DNA of 50,237 nucleotides from an uncultured Pelagibacteraceae bacterium (GCA_902571095.1 CACGAV010000005.1:1-50237), one strand, 5' to 3'. Shown: positions 1 to 8,562, counted from the stretch's first letter. Numbers and translations: made by a program. The notes: generated by a model not told the origin, from the letters alone.

Positions 1-881
1 AAACAAAGTCCTGTATCCATATCATGACCTTTTTTAACAGGTTCTGACCAGTCATCTCCTTTTCGAATACATTTTTTTCCATTAATTTTATAGTTTTCAG
101 AAATTACTATTCTTTTCATTCCAGGTATTTCCTCCAACCAATCAGAAAGCAAACCCTCATATTTATCTCTAGGATGTGTAAAAGCTAAAACTGGAGTTTT
201 TAAATTATTTTTAATTTCATCGTTCATTTTTTGTCTTAAATCGTGAGGTCCTTTCCATTTTTTTCTAAATTTCTCCATTGCTTTTTCAACACCCAGTTTT
301 TTAACTTTATATTTATGTGAAAGCTTTCCAAAACAAGCATGCATATAAGATATACCTCCTCCTACTTTGTCGGGGTATCTACTCATAAAAAGCAAAGTAG
401 TCTTGCCTCCACAAGAATGTCCTGTAATAAAAATTTGTTTTCTTGGAACACCTGCTTTTACAAATTTATTAATTAAATCAAGATTGGCTTCAACCCTTTT
501 ATCTAGTTTGTGTTTACCTTTATAAACTTCTGGAGTTTTTAAGGTCCACCAATCTTTTTTTGGTGACATGTCACCAGCTAAGTGATTGGTACAAAAATTG
601 TAAACCATTATTCTTTTTCCATCAATTTCTTCATCGATTAATGAAGCAGAATTTCTAAGCATTGATACCCACGCACATGACTGTAATGCCATATCATTTT
701 CACTTTGTCCGTGATTATAAATCAAAATTATTTTGTTTTTAGGATCGCTAATATTAAAATCATTTTTTACAGGATGAACGTTCTTTTTTGAAATGAAACC
801 ATCTCTTACTTTGTCTTTAGGTCCTGCATAAAGCGGTGTGATCAAAATAGAAAAAATTATAATTAATAATATTTTTTTCAT
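1..881 (-). CDS. Secreted alpha/beta hydrolase (dienelactone hydrolase-like), 3' end beyond window
   Basis: I read this frame directly: it opens with ATG at 881 on the minus strand and stays open to the window edge, giving about 293 residues without a stop. The N-terminus is a signal peptide (MKK, hydrophobic stretch, then PLYA before GPKDK). Residues 154-159 read GHSCGG, a nucleophile elbow with Ser156 as the likely catalytic serine, and a GHD near the visible end could supply the histidine. It overlaps the stop of the upstream azlD by 4 bases (ATGA), so it is the last visible gene of the liv-azl operon. The substrate is unknown. The fold call rests on the elbow motif and layout, not on a search. 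Confidence 0.72.
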   Translation of the reverse strand, partial: MKKILLIIIFSILITPLYAGPKDKVRDGFISKKNVHPVKNDFNISDPKNKIILIYNHGQSENDMALQSCAWVSMLRNSASLIDEEIDGKRIMVYNFCTNHLAGDMSPKKDWWTLKTPEVYKGKHKLDKRVEANLDLINKFVKAGVPRKQIFITGHSCGGKTTLLFMSRYPDKVGGGISYMHACFGKLSHKYKVKKLGVEKAMEKFRKKWKGPHDLRQKMNDEIKNNLKTPVLAFTHPRDKYEGLLSDWLEEIPGMKRIVISENYKINGKKCIRKGDDWSEPVKKGHDMDTGLC

Positions 882-1210
882 ACAAATTTAATTAAAGTTG
901 TTAAAAGTATAGCAGATAGCACCGTAGGATAGACAAGGTTTCTTTTTGCTATAAAAAATACACCTACACAAACAAAAACTACTATTAATCTTATTAAATT
1001 GCTTGCTTCTCCGAGATCTCCTGCTGGAAAAACTACAACTTTAGAAATTAAAGCTGCTAAAGTTGAATAAGCTATGCAATCAAATAATCTAAATATTTTA
1101 GAACTCTCATCAATTCTTTCTGAAAATAATACTCCTAGTGATCTAGATAAGTAAGTGGCGATAGAAGTAACCGCTATAACTAAAATAATATTTGAAGATA
1201 GATCAGTCAT
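878..1210 (-). CDS. azlD: AzlD-family branched-chain amino acid export subunit
   Basis: A 110-residue, very hydrophobic protein with about four membrane segments, the size and layout of AzlD, the small partner of AzlC in branched-chain amino acid export. A longer frame reaches 1234, but I chose ATG 1210 (MTDLSSN) because GGAGAG lies a few bases upstream and this start overlaps the azlC stop by only 8 bases, which suggests translational coupling. It sits directly after azlC, the usual arrangement. Assignment is from order, size and hydrophobicity; the family is poorly conserved in sequence. Confidence 0.82.
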   Translation of the reverse strand: MTDLSSNIILVIAVTSIATYLSRSLGVLFSERIDESSKIFRLFDCIAYSTLAALISKVVVFPAGDLGEASNLIRLIVVFVCVGVFFIAKRNLVYPTVLSAILLTTLIKFV

Positions 1211-1904
1211 TAAACTCTCCTGCAAAAAAAGCAATTACACCCGCGGCAACTCCTCCATATAAAATACACCATTCAGGTGAGAACAAATAAAAAACTGGGC
1301 CAAGAATTGTTCCTAAAATAACAGAAGTTCCAATTGCAATATTTTTCATGGACCCTAACAACATACAAAAAAAGTAAACAGGATTAACAATAGCTAAGCC
1401 TATCATCATGTCTTTACTTAAATAATCAGAAACTAAAAAACCTAAAATGGTTGATAAAATAGCAATAGACCAAGTAGCAGTTCCAATACCCATCCAAAAA
1501 TCTATTCTATAATCCTCATTAATAGTTCTATAATCTTTTTTCATTATCAACCACGAAGAAACTGCAAGAAAGTGACATGAGATATAATATTTCCATTTAG
1601 GTTGTTTTTTACTTTTTAATAGTGGAAACATAGAAACTGCCATTGGAAATAAACGAGCATTAACTAACCAAACTGCAATAAAAATATTTAATAAAGAAGC
1701 TCCAACCAAAAAAGACTCGGCCATTACTAGTTGTCCAGGTAATGCATAAGTAAAAAATGTAGAAAAAAAACTTTGTTGAAAATTAAAACCAATATTTTTT
1801 AATAGTGCGCCAATAGCTAAAAAACTACAACCAAGAGCTATTGCGGGACTATCAACTGATCGAACTGATAATAAGCCTTTTAAATAAAATCCAGATCTTA
1901 TCAT
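1203..1904 (-). CDS. azlC: AzlC-family branched-chain amino acid exporter
   Basis: A 233-residue inner-membrane protein. The N-terminal region has the family pattern of a first helix rich in small residues, then a Gly-Gln segment (ALPGQLVMAES) and an Asn-Ala-Arg segment (WLVNARLFPMAVS) before a polar loop, matching AzlC. With AzlD it forms a two-component exporter for branched-chain amino acids and analogues. Its ATG overlaps the livF stop by one base (TAATG). The odd point is context: an export pair placed at the tail of an import operon for what is probably the same class of substrate. Confidence 0.85.
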   Translation of the reverse strand: MIRSGFYLKGLLSVRSVDSPAIALGCSFLAIGALLKNIGFNFQQSFFSTFFTYALPGQLVMAESFLVGASLLNIFIAVWLVNARLFPMAVSMFPLLKSKKQPKWKYYISCHFLAVSSWLIMKKDYRTINEDYRIDFWMGIGTATWSIAILSTILGFLVSDYLSKDMMIGLAIVNPVYFFCMLLGSMKNIAIGTSVILGTILGPVFYLFSPEWCILYGGVAAGVIAFFAGEFND

Positions 1905-2689
1905 TAACCGCCGAGGAATAATCTTCCAACGTCAGGATTTTTTAGCAAATCATTTCCTTTACCAACTATTGCAGTTTGTCCGGAAACTAAAACATAACCG
2001 ATGTCAGCAAATTCTAATCCTTTTTTTGCATTTTGCTCAACCATGATAATGGTTTTCTTCTCATTTTTTTGAAGATCTTCCAAAATTTCAAAAACCATTT
2101 CGATATATCTTGGTTCCAATCCTATTGATGGTTCGTCTACTAAAAGTATTGATGGACGCATTACTAAAGCTCTTGAAATTTCGAGAAGCCTTCTTTCTCC
2201 ACCTGATAAAACTTTTGCAGGTTGGCTTCGTCTTTTGTTTAATCTTTCATACTTCTCTAAAACTCTTTTGGCTTCAGCATAAGACTCCTCTGTTTTATCT
2301 TTAATGTAGCCGCCCATTAATAAATTTTCTTCAACTGTCATATCTGGAAATACCGAATTATCTTGAAGAATATAAGCTATTCCGCAGCTCTTTAATTTTT
2401 GAGCTGGCGAGAGATTAGTAATCTCATTTCCATCAATTTCAATTTTTCCTGAGAAGATATTTGTGAAACCATAAATAGAATGAAGTATCGTAGATTTTCC
2501 TGCACCATTCGGCCCTATTAGACACAATGATTGAGCTTTATCTACTAATAGATCAAAGTTATGAAGTATTTCCATTTTACCATAACCAGCATTTAAATTC
2601 TTAATTTGTAAATGTAAGTTAGATCCAGAAAGTTTTTCTAGATCTTTAATATCTGGTGCTTTCCCTAATACTTCGTATTGATTTGCCAT
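1904..2689 (-). CDS. livF: Branched-chain amino acid ABC transporter ATP-binding protein LivF
   Basis: A 261-residue ABC ATPase. Walker A is GPNGAGKST at 59-67, the signature is LSGGERRLLEI near 162, and Walker B is ILLVDEPS. It hydrolyses ATP to drive uptake with LivG, LivH and LivM. The first roughly 25 residues before the ABC core are longer than in typical LivF (about 235-240 aa), so either a lineage-specific extension exists or translation begins later; ATG 2689 overlaps the livG stop by one base, which favours it. It carries the LivF-type Q-loop ILQDNSVFPDMTVEEN. Confidence 0.93.
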   Translation of the reverse strand: MANQYEVLGKAPDIKDLEKLSGSNLHLQIKNLNAGYGKMEILHNFDLLVDKAQSLCLIGPNGAGKSTILHSIYGFTNIFSGKIEIDGNEITNLSPAQKLKSCGIAYILQDNSVFPDMTVEENLLMGGYIKDKTEESYAEAKRVLEKYERLNKRRSQPAKVLSGGERRLLEISRALVMRPSILLVDEPSIGLEPRYIEMVFEILEDLQKNEKKTIIMVEQNAKKGLEFADIGYVLVSGQTAIVGKGNDLLKNPDVGRLFLGG

Positions 2690-3423
2690 TATTGAGCTCC
2701 TAAATAAGCATCAACTACTCGCTTATCATTTTTAATTTGATCTGGTGAGCCTTCCGCTAAAAGTTTTCCATGAGCCAAACAAAAAATACTTTGAGCTAAA
2801 CTCATTATAACTTTCATATTATGCTCTATTACTAAAAGAGTAATTCCATAATCTTTATTAACTTTGATAAGTCTGTCTATAATTCCATTTATTAGGGTTG
2901 GATTGATACCTGCTGTAGGTTCATCTAATAATAGCATTTTAGGCTCATTCATTAGTGCCATTGCTAATTCTAAAAGTTTTTGCTGACCAAATGATAAATC
3001 TCCTCCTCTTAAATTTCTTTTTTGATAGAGTCCTACAAAGTTTAAAAGATTTTCCGCTTTTTCAGTAAGCTCTGCAGGTATTTTTGCAAATATAAACCCT
3101 GAGTCACTAGCCTTATGGCTAATTAACATATTTTCTACGCAATTAAGTTTAGAGTAAATTCTTGTTTGCTGAAATGTTCTTAATAATCCGAGTTTAGCTA
3201 CTGCAGGGACAGGCATTTCTGAAACCTCAGTATTATTAAAAACGATAGACCCTTGATCAATTGGGTGGGTTCCAACGATTGAATTAAATAACGTTGTTTT
3301 GCCAGAACCGTTTGGTCCGATTAAGCCAACTATTGATCCTTGCTCCACGGAAACAGAAATATCTACGTTAGCTTTAACTCCTCCAAAAGATTTGCTTACA
3401 TTTTTTACTTGTAAAAGACTCAT
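2689..3423 (-). CDS. livG: Branched-chain amino acid ABC transporter ATP-binding protein LivG
   Basis: A 244-residue ABC ATPase with Walker A GPNGSGKTT at 36-44, signature DLSFGQQKLLELA, Walker B MLLLDEPTAGI and switch histidine in VIEHNMKVIM. The TFQQTRIYSKLNCVENM region and LivG-type C-terminus separate it from LivF. It pairs with LivF as the cytoplasmic motor of the importer. The start overlaps the livM stop by 4 bases, and the stop touches the livF start. Confidence 0.94.
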   Translation of the reverse strand: MSLLQVKNVSKSFGGVKANVDISVSVEQGSIVGLIGPNGSGKTTLFNSIVGTHPIDQGSIVFNNTEVSEMPVPAVAKLGLLRTFQQTRIYSKLNCVENMLISHKASDSGFIFAKIPAELTEKAENLLNFVGLYQKRNLRGGDLSFGQQKLLELAMALMNEPKMLLLDEPTAGINPTLINGIIDRLIKVNKDYGITLLVIEHNMKVIMSLAQSIFCLAHGKLLAEGSPDQIKNDKRVVDAYLGAQ

Positions 3424-4475
3424 TTTAATTCCACCTGTGATTTACGATCTTTTTCATCTATAACTTCCCCAAATCTTTCAGGGTATTTTTCTCTTAACCA
3501 ACCCATTAATCCTTCTGGGAAATATATTACAATTACAACAATCAAAACTCCTAACGCAACATATTGCCAGCCTAATATAAAAGTCCAAAGACCTTCTTTG
3601 AAGAAATGGAATAAAGTTGCACCAATAATTGGTCCCCACAAAGTTCCTTTTCCACCAAGTATTGCCATTAAGACCATGAACACTCCCATCTCTCTTCCAT
3701 CAAATGCAACATCCGTTGAATCTATATATCCAATTAATCCACCCATAATTCCACCGGCTAGACCACAGAAAAATGCAGATACCATCCAACCAACAATTTT
3801 ATATTTCATTGTTTGAATACCCATTGCTTCTGCTTTATCTTCGTTATCTCTTATCGCATTTAAAATTAATCTAAATCTAGAACCGTAAATATATTTTACA
3901 AAAATAAATGCTAGAACTAATACAAAAAAACTTAAAAAGTAGAAAAACTTCCCTCTGGCCTCAACGTCAACTATTTCTGCTGGAAAAGGTGGTGTGGTAA
4001 AACCTTGGCCTGCCCCAATAATTTCTATCCCTCCAGCGATTTCACCTGCCGCAATCCCAAGACCTAAAGTGCAAATAGCAAAATAATGACCTCTTAAACC
4101 CAAAATAGCATAACCTATAGCGCCCGCGACTAATGCTGGGACAATAGCTGAAACTAATAACCCTACACCTATTCCTTGAAAATATTGTGCTGTGGTATGC
4201 ACAAATGTTTTTTCTCCACCACTTTCTGTCCACTCTGCTAATGGAAAAAACATACCCACTTGAACTGATGCGGTTAAGTACATTCCAAGACCGTAGAAAA
4301 GTATATTTCCAAAACTATTGTAACCCATTTCTCCACCTTGTAAATTCCAAGTCATCGCCAGAACAATCAAGACACAAAGATATGTAAGCTGAACTTTGAA
4401 AGCAGAGAATAAATAAGGTGCAGCTAAACCTAAGATAATTAAACCAGAGTATAAAATTAAATCCTTTTGTTTCAT
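3420..4475 (-). CDS. livM: Branched-chain amino acid ABC transporter permease LivM
   Basis: A 351-residue multi-pass permease with the EAA-like cytoplasmic loop (AIRDNEDKAEAMGI) and the IGATLFHFF / YFPEGLMGWL C-terminal pattern of LivM. The frame is open further upstream to 4631, but that would run far into the preceding gene; ATG 4475 (MKQKDLIL) lies 1 base after the upstream stop and starts straight into a membrane segment, so I take it as the true start. It forms the membrane channel with LivH. LivH and LivM are separated here by an unrelated secreted protein gene. Confidence 0.93.
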   Translation of the reverse strand: MKQKDLILYSGLIILGLAAPYLFSAFKVQLTYLCVLIVLAMTWNLQGGEMGYNSFGNILFYGLGMYLTASVQVGMFFPLAEWTESGGEKTFVHTTAQYFQGIGVGLLVSAIVPALVAGAIGYAILGLRGHYFAICTLGLGIAAGEIAGGIEIIGAGQGFTTPPFPAEIVDVEARGKFFYFLSFFVLVLAFIFVKYIYGSRFRLILNAIRDNEDKAEAMGIQTMKYKIVGWMVSAFFCGLAGGIMGGLIGYIDSTDVAFDGREMGVFMVLMAILGGKGTLWGPIIGATLFHFFKEGLWTFILGWQYVALGVLIVVIVIYFPEGLMGWLREKYPERFGEVIDEKDRKSQVELK

Positions 4476-4476
4476 T

Positions 4477-5346
4477 TTAATGATTACCTTCTGTAAAGTT
4501 TTTATAACGGTTATAAGTGCACCAAGTTCTTTTCTTAGATACTTTTTGTAATTTTTTATGAGAATATCTATCTCTCCATTTATAATCAGGGTTAGGCGCG
4601 ATACCTCTTCCAACTTCTGCGGCCATAGCACATTTTAATTCGACCGGATTAAAAGGTGTATCTGAGGTTGGTGTTAAAAAAACTAAGTCTTTCATATCTG
4701 GGCAGGCAGGATCTCCGTGATCATATATACTACCTAATCTGTATTTATCACCACTCTCAGGTCCTCCAACGATTGTATTTCTAATATGACTGCCTCCATA
4801 ATTTCCTTTGTTACACGTCCAGGCAAAACCAGCCACGTGAGCTAATTCATGCAGTGTCATAATACTTCTTTTTGCTTTTACACCGATGTATTTACTTTTT
4901 AAAAATATGTATCCATGATGAACGGATCCTTGACCACCATCTCGATGACCAACATCAGCCCATGTAAAATAAAGCTTATTTGGATCATTAAATCCATTTT
5001 TAGTAAGAAAAGCATCTGGATAATTCATTCCATAATTTCCTTTGTATTTTTTATCTAATCTAACAAATGAAATATCTAGTTTTCCATCTTTTCTCATATC
5101 ATATCTAAATTTTTGTTTACCTTTTGTCATTTCAAAAAATTTTTCATTAACTTCCATGAGTTCAGCTTCCATTTTTCCATTAATATCCCACTCATTGTCT
5201 TTGCTATCTTTATTTAACAAATATATGAAATGAACTTGTGGATCATTTGTTACATCTGGCTGATCTTTAAAAAATCTGCCTGGTTTTTCATCAGCAAACG
5301 CAGATGAAACCATCAACAAAGCTAAAAATAAAATAATTTTTCTCAT
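4477..5346 (-). CDS. Uncharacterised secreted protein with HELAH zinc-protease-like motif
   Basis: A 289-residue protein with a signal peptide (residues 1-18, ending SSAFA before DEKPG). Residues 166-170 read HELAH followed by VAGF, an HExxHxxG signature typical of zinc metallopeptidases of the metzincin type. The canonical third ligand, three residues after the Gly, is Trp176 rather than His; His187 (GGSHIRN) or Asp209-His210 (YDHGD) could serve instead. There are four mature cysteines. It overlaps livH by 4 bases and ends 1 base before livM, so it is made with the importer. I do not recognise a named family. It may be a periplasmic peptidase that feeds the transporter; catalysis is unproven. 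Confidence 0.8.
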   Translation of the reverse strand: MRKIILFLALLMVSSAFADEKPGRFFKDQPDVTNDPQVHFIYLLNKDSKDNEWDINGKMEAELMEVNEKFFEMTKGKQKFRYDMRKDGKLDISFVRLDKKYKGNYGMNYPDAFLTKNGFNDPNKLYFTWADVGHRDGGQGSVHHGYIFLKSKYIGVKAKRSIMTLHELAHVAGFAWTCNKGNYGGSHIRNTIVGGPESGDKYRLGSIYDHGDPACPDMKDLVFLTPTSDTPFNPVELKCAMAAEVGRGIAPNPDYKWRDRYSHKKLQKVSKKRTWCTYNRYKNFTEGNH

Positions 5347-6236
5347 TTTAAATATTCCCTTTTCTTTGAAAGTTTAAATCTTCTGTAAACTAATATGAAA
5401 ACTAGAAGCATAAATACTGCTCCAATTCTAAATTCTGTTCCTAAAATATAATCTGCAAACTCTTCAAATAATCCTAATCCCATTCCTGAAATTGCTACCG
5501 CTGGTAAATTACCAAGACCTGCTACAATAACTATCATGAAAGATCTAACTGTATAAGGAAGTCCCACATACGGATGGAGAGTAAGAGTAATTGAAATAAG
5601 AGCTCCCGCAATTCCACATAACGCAGCATTAATTCCAAAAGTTGCAGCATAAACTTTTTCAGTATCAACACCAAGAATTTTTGCGGCTCTAGCATTTTGC
5701 GCTGTTGCTCTTATAGCTCGTCCGAGTTTAGATTTTTTCATGTAAATAACCAAAGCTACTGCATATGCTAGACTTACAAATGCGGAGAATATTTTTGAAT
5801 TTGGTAGGGTTACTGAATTATCAAATAACATTGTTGTTCCATATCCAGACTGTGCCACAACTACGTCAGCACCAAAAATAAAATTCATTAACTGTTGAAA
5901 TACAATTGCGATACCAAAAGTAGCTAAAATTGAAATAAATAAGTCTCGGTCCACAACTTTATTAATTACTAATTTATAAAGTCCCCAACCAACAAAATAC
6001 ATTAAAATTGGAGAAACAATAACTCCCCAAGCTGGATGAATTCCTGCAATATACATTGTGTAGGCAATATAACCTCCAAGGATTACTAAATCACCTTGCG
6101 CAATATTGATTATATTCATTACTCCCCACTGGAGAGCCATGCCGTAGGCAATTAATGCAAATAAAATACCTAGAAGAATTCCGTCCAATGAAGCTTGGAC
6201 CATTAACATTGGAGCTTTAAAAATCAAAAAATCCAT
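5343..6236 (-). CDS. livH: Branched-chain amino acid ABC transporter permease LivH
   Basis: A 297-residue permease with about eight hydrophobic segments. The N-terminal LIAYGMALQWGVMNIINIAQG region and the cytoplasmic GRAIRATAQNARAAKILGV loop are diagnostic for LivH. It forms the translocation channel with LivM. The gene starts just downstream of a strong hairpin that separates it from livK, which suggests lower expression than the binding protein. The 3' end overlaps the HELAH-protein gene by 4 bases. Confidence 0.94.
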   Translation of the reverse strand: MDFLIFKAPMLMVQASLDGILLGILFALIAYGMALQWGVMNIINIAQGDLVILGGYIAYTMYIAGIHPAWGVIVSPILMYFVGWGLYKLVINKVVDRDLFISILATFGIAIVFQQLMNFIFGADVVVAQSGYGTTMLFDNSVTLPNSKIFSAFVSLAYAVALVIYMKKSKLGRAIRATAQNARAAKILGVDTEKVYAATFGINAALCGIAGALISITLTLHPYVGLPYTVRSFMIVIVAGLGNLPAVAISGMGLGLFEEFADYILGTEFRIGAVFMLLVFILVYRRFKLSKKREYLK

Positions 6237-6244
6237 AAAACCTT

Positions 6245-6280
6245 TTAAAAAAAATGCCCCCTAAAATTTAGGGGGCATTT
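6245..6280 (-). terminator. Hairpin terminator/attenuator between livK and livH
   Basis: A perfect 14-base inverted repeat (6252-6265 with 6267-6280; core GCCCCC/GGGGGC, effective loop about 5 bases) follows the livK stop on the minus strand and runs into a T-rich tract (complement of the A run at 6247-6254). This is an intrinsic terminator in form. Since livH begins 9 bases beyond the T tract with no obvious new promoter, partial read-through is the likely outcome, giving more binding protein than permease. Confidence 0.8.
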
Positions 6281-6300
6281 AATAATATACTTAAAAAGTA

Positions 6301-7542
6301 TTAACCTCTTTCAGACCACGGTGGAATCGGGTGAAAGAATTTGTCTGAAGCCCATTTTGTTGGAGCAACAACTTTATTCTCACACTTGTCACCTTTACAT
6401 CTTACTTGGAACAAGATCATTGGCTTAGCAACGTTTTGGCCGCCAGGACCAAATTTAATGTTTCCATAGAAAGTTTGCATGTCTGTAGCTTTTAAAGCAT
6501 CTCTTACTTTATCTCTGTCAAAAGAATTTGCTCTTTCGAACGCATCTTTAAACACTAGTAAAGCGGCAGATGACTCAGCTGATTGGTAAGGCGGAGCATA
6601 ACCAAACTCTTTTGTAAAGTCTTTGTCATACTTCTTACCACCACCAAAGAATTTATCTTTGTAGCTTAAGTTTTTATGCCATTGAGAAGCGCACAATGCA
6701 TATTCTGAATTCTTTCCGTGTTGTTTAGAAAGTTTTGCAGCATCGCAATGTGTCATCGCTAACATTGGAACATCAACTTTCATTTCAGCAATTTGTCTGA
6801 TTGCAGTTAATGCACCTTTTGTATGCCCTGATACAACTAAAACATCTGGCTTAGTAGCTTTTACTTTTGCCAATGTAGCAGCCATATCATTTAGCTCTTT
6901 TGGTAATTTGTCATCAATGATGATTTTAGATCCAGTTCTTTTTGCTGCATCCAAGATACCAAGTCTCACGTCTTGTGAGAAAGCGTCTTGTTCAAATGCT
7001 TGTGCAATTTTTACTGGCTTGCCACCATTTTTTTCGACTGCAAGATCGATCGCTACTTCAAGGTATTGGTTAGCTGGTGATAACACCGCGAACAAATATT
7101 TGTATCCTTTTGTAAATAAAGATCTTGATGCACCGTTTGCTTCAACCATAGGAATTTTATATTTCTCGGTTACTGGTGCAATGGCTTTCGTTAAACCTGA
7201 ACTGTATGGTCCAAGCATATAATGAACGCCGTCTTGTTTGATTAATCTTTCAGCTAACTGTGCGGCTCTTTTAGGATTTGATTCATCATCGTAATAAATG
7301 ATCTCAAATTTATAACTTTTTCCTCCAACTTTTACGCCACCCATTTTATTAATTCGGTCAACAGCCATGTTGTAACCGTTTTGAGTATGCACTCCGTTAG
7401 AAGAGTATTTTCCTGTAAGAGATATCGCAGAACCTAACACAATCATGTCCCCTTCAACTTTTGCAAAAGAAGAAGTGATACTTGTTAATGTTAGAGTTAA
7501 AGCTGAAATAAATGTAATAAATAGTTTAGCTATTTTATTCAT
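6301..7542 (-). CDS. livK: Periplasmic binding protein of branched-chain amino acid/amide ABC importer (LivK-like)
   Basis: A 413-residue type I periplasmic binding protein with a signal peptide (cleavage probably after SFAK or SFA near 27). It starts the mature domain with MIVLGSAISLTGKYSS, has the YYDDESNPKRAAQLAERLI helix, and ends with a Cys pair segment (RCKGDKCENK). It captures the ligand in the periplasm and delivers it to LivHM. GGGAGG lies 7 bases before ATG 7542. Specificity among leucine, related amino acids or short amides cannot be read from the sequence. It is the first gene of the minus-strand importer operon. Confidence 0.93.
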   Translation of the reverse strand: MNKIAKLFITFISALTLTLTSITSSFAKVEGDMIVLGSAISLTGKYSSNGVHTQNGYNMAVDRINKMGGVKVGGKSYKFEIIYYDDESNPKRAAQLAERLIKQDGVHYMLGPYSSGLTKAIAPVTEKYKIPMVEANGASRSLFTKGYKYLFAVLSPANQYLEVAIDLAVEKNGGKPVKIAQAFEQDAFSQDVRLGILDAAKRTGSKIIIDDKLPKELNDMAATLAKVKATKPDVLVVSGHTKGALTAIRQIAEMKVDVPMLAMTHCDAAKLSKQHGKNSEYALCASQWHKNLSYKDKFFGGGKKYDKDFTKEFGYAPPYQSAESSAALLVFKDAFERANSFDRDKVRDALKATDMQTFYGNIKFGPGGQNVAKPMILFQVRCKGDKCENKVVAPTKWASDKFFHPIPPWSERG

Positions 7543-7558
7543 TTGTTTCCTCCCATTA

Positions 7559-7614
7559 GTTAATTAATTAATTAATTATTAGTTTATTTAAGCAACTTTT
7601 GAGTTTTTAGACAA
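7559..7614 (-). promoter_or_regulatory. Probable livK promoter region with TTAA repeat
   Basis: The gap between lysE and livK holds a possible -35 TTGTCT (complement of 7609-7614) with an AT-rich -10-like TAAATA 18 bases on, followed by four to five copies of TTAA (7559-7577) just ahead of the Shine-Dalgarno. A promoter must lie here because the upstream gene ends at 7633 and the lysE-type gene is unrelated, but exact elements are uncertain in such AT-rich sequence. Confidence 0.35.
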
Positions 7615-7632
7615 CAGGTTAAAATGTAAAAT

Positions 7633-8241
7633 TTAAGTTTTAATTCCGATAATTATTGCGATGATAATTAAGACACACGCTGAAATTGTATTTAAAAGTC
7701 TAGGATTGCCCTTTAGCCAAATTGAAATTTTTCTTGCCGCTAGTCCATACATCATAAGACTTAAAAAATCTAAAAATACCCAAGTGAAAGTTAAAATTAA
7801 AAATTGAGAAATAATATTATTTTCAAAATTAATGAATTGGATAAAGACTGTTCCAAAAGTAACTAGAGCCTTTGGACTTAATCCCGCTACTAAAAATCCA
7901 TCTCTATACATTGCAAAATTACTTTTTGATGTAGTATTAGTTTTTCCTAATCCCTCAACTTTTAAAGTAAAGGTTTCGTAAGCTAAATACATAATGTAGG
8001 AAATTCCTGCCCATTTTAAATAAACAAAAATACTTGGGTTATCTATAAGTAAAGTTCCAATAACAAATGTCACTAAAGTTGCCTGAACAGCATTTGCAGA
8101 AACATCTCCACAAGCAGTCCAAATAGATTTTTTTAATCCATAATTGATTGTATTGGTTACTATTACGACCCTAGGTGGACCTGGTGTGATAAAAAGAAAC
8201 AGTAACAATTGAACATAAATGAAGTAATTCTCTGGAAACAT
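7633..8241 (-). CDS. LysE/RhtB-family amino acid exporter
   Basis: A 202-residue membrane protein with the LysE-family N-terminal pattern (membrane helix, then TPGPPRVVIV, then GLKKSIWTACGDVSANA) and about six hydrophobic segments. It exports amino acids or derivatives from the cytoplasm. The frame runs upstream to 8409, but that would overlap the divergent gene at 8263; ATG 8241 (MFPENYF) places the first membrane helix correctly. Only 21 bases separate this start from the divergent start, so the mRNA is probably nearly leaderless. Confidence 0.86.
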   Translation of the reverse strand: MFPENYFIYVQLLLFLFITPGPPRVVIVTNTINYGLKKSIWTACGDVSANAVQATLVTFVIGTLLIDNPSIFVYLKWAGISYIMYLAYETFTLKVEGLGKTNTTSKSNFAMYRDGFLVAGLSPKALVTFGTVFIQFINFENNIISQFLILTFTWVFLDFLSLMMYGLAARKISIWLKGNPRLLNTISACVLIIIAIIIGIKT

Positions 8242-8262
8242 ATTTAAACTATATATTTTTTG

Positions 8263-8541
8263 ATGAAAAAAAGAAGTCTTATTCCAGAAACTAGAGTTAA
8301 AAATCCAGAACCAAAAAAATATAATGAGGATTGGATAATTTGGGCAGGTTGGGCAGACCGTATCACATTTGAAGAAATAGAAAAAAAAACAGGAAAAAAT
8401 GAATCTCAAGTTATAAAAATTATGAGAAAAAATCTGAAACCTAGTTCATTTAGGTTGTGGAGGAAAAGAGTTCACAAGACGAGTATAAAACACAGGAAAA
8501 AATTTAAACTTGAAAGAAAAAAAATGAGAGAAAAAAATTAG
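8263..8541 (+). CDS. DUF2805/TIGR03643-like small basic protein
   Basis: A 92-residue, strongly basic protein. The core WIIWAGWADRITFEEIEKKTGKNESQVIKIMRKNL pattern (around 22-57) followed by SSFRLWRKRV matches the TIGR03643/DUF2805 family as I know it. The middle resembles a helix-turn-helix (TFEEIEKKTG...ESQVIKIMR), so nucleic-acid binding is plausible, with a lysine/arginine-rich tail. An in-frame TTG lies at 8260; ATG 8263 is preferred. TATATT lies about 7 bases upstream, suggesting leaderless transcription. Function is unknown. Confidence 0.8.
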   Translation: MKKRSLIPETRVKNPEPKKYNEDWIIWAGWADRITFEEIEKKTGKNESQVIKIMRKNLKPSSFRLWRKRVHKTSIKHRKKFKLERKKMREKN

Positions 8542-8562
8542 AATTAGTGATATATATTAGTT

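Noticed and set aside
4476..4631. Longer N-terminus for livM (52 extra residues)
   Set aside because: The extension is entirely inside the preceding secreted-protein gene and lacks a membrane-protein N-terminus; ATG 4475 is well placed.
7559..7580. TTAA tandem repeat as a possible CRISPR-like or phase-variable element
   Set aside because: Only four to five 4-base units in an AT-rich leader; nothing links it to variation, and it is simply part of the livK upstream region.
8242..8409. Longer N-terminus for the LysE-type exporter
   Set aside because: It would overlap most of a divergent gene with better coding features; the family begins at about ATG 8241.
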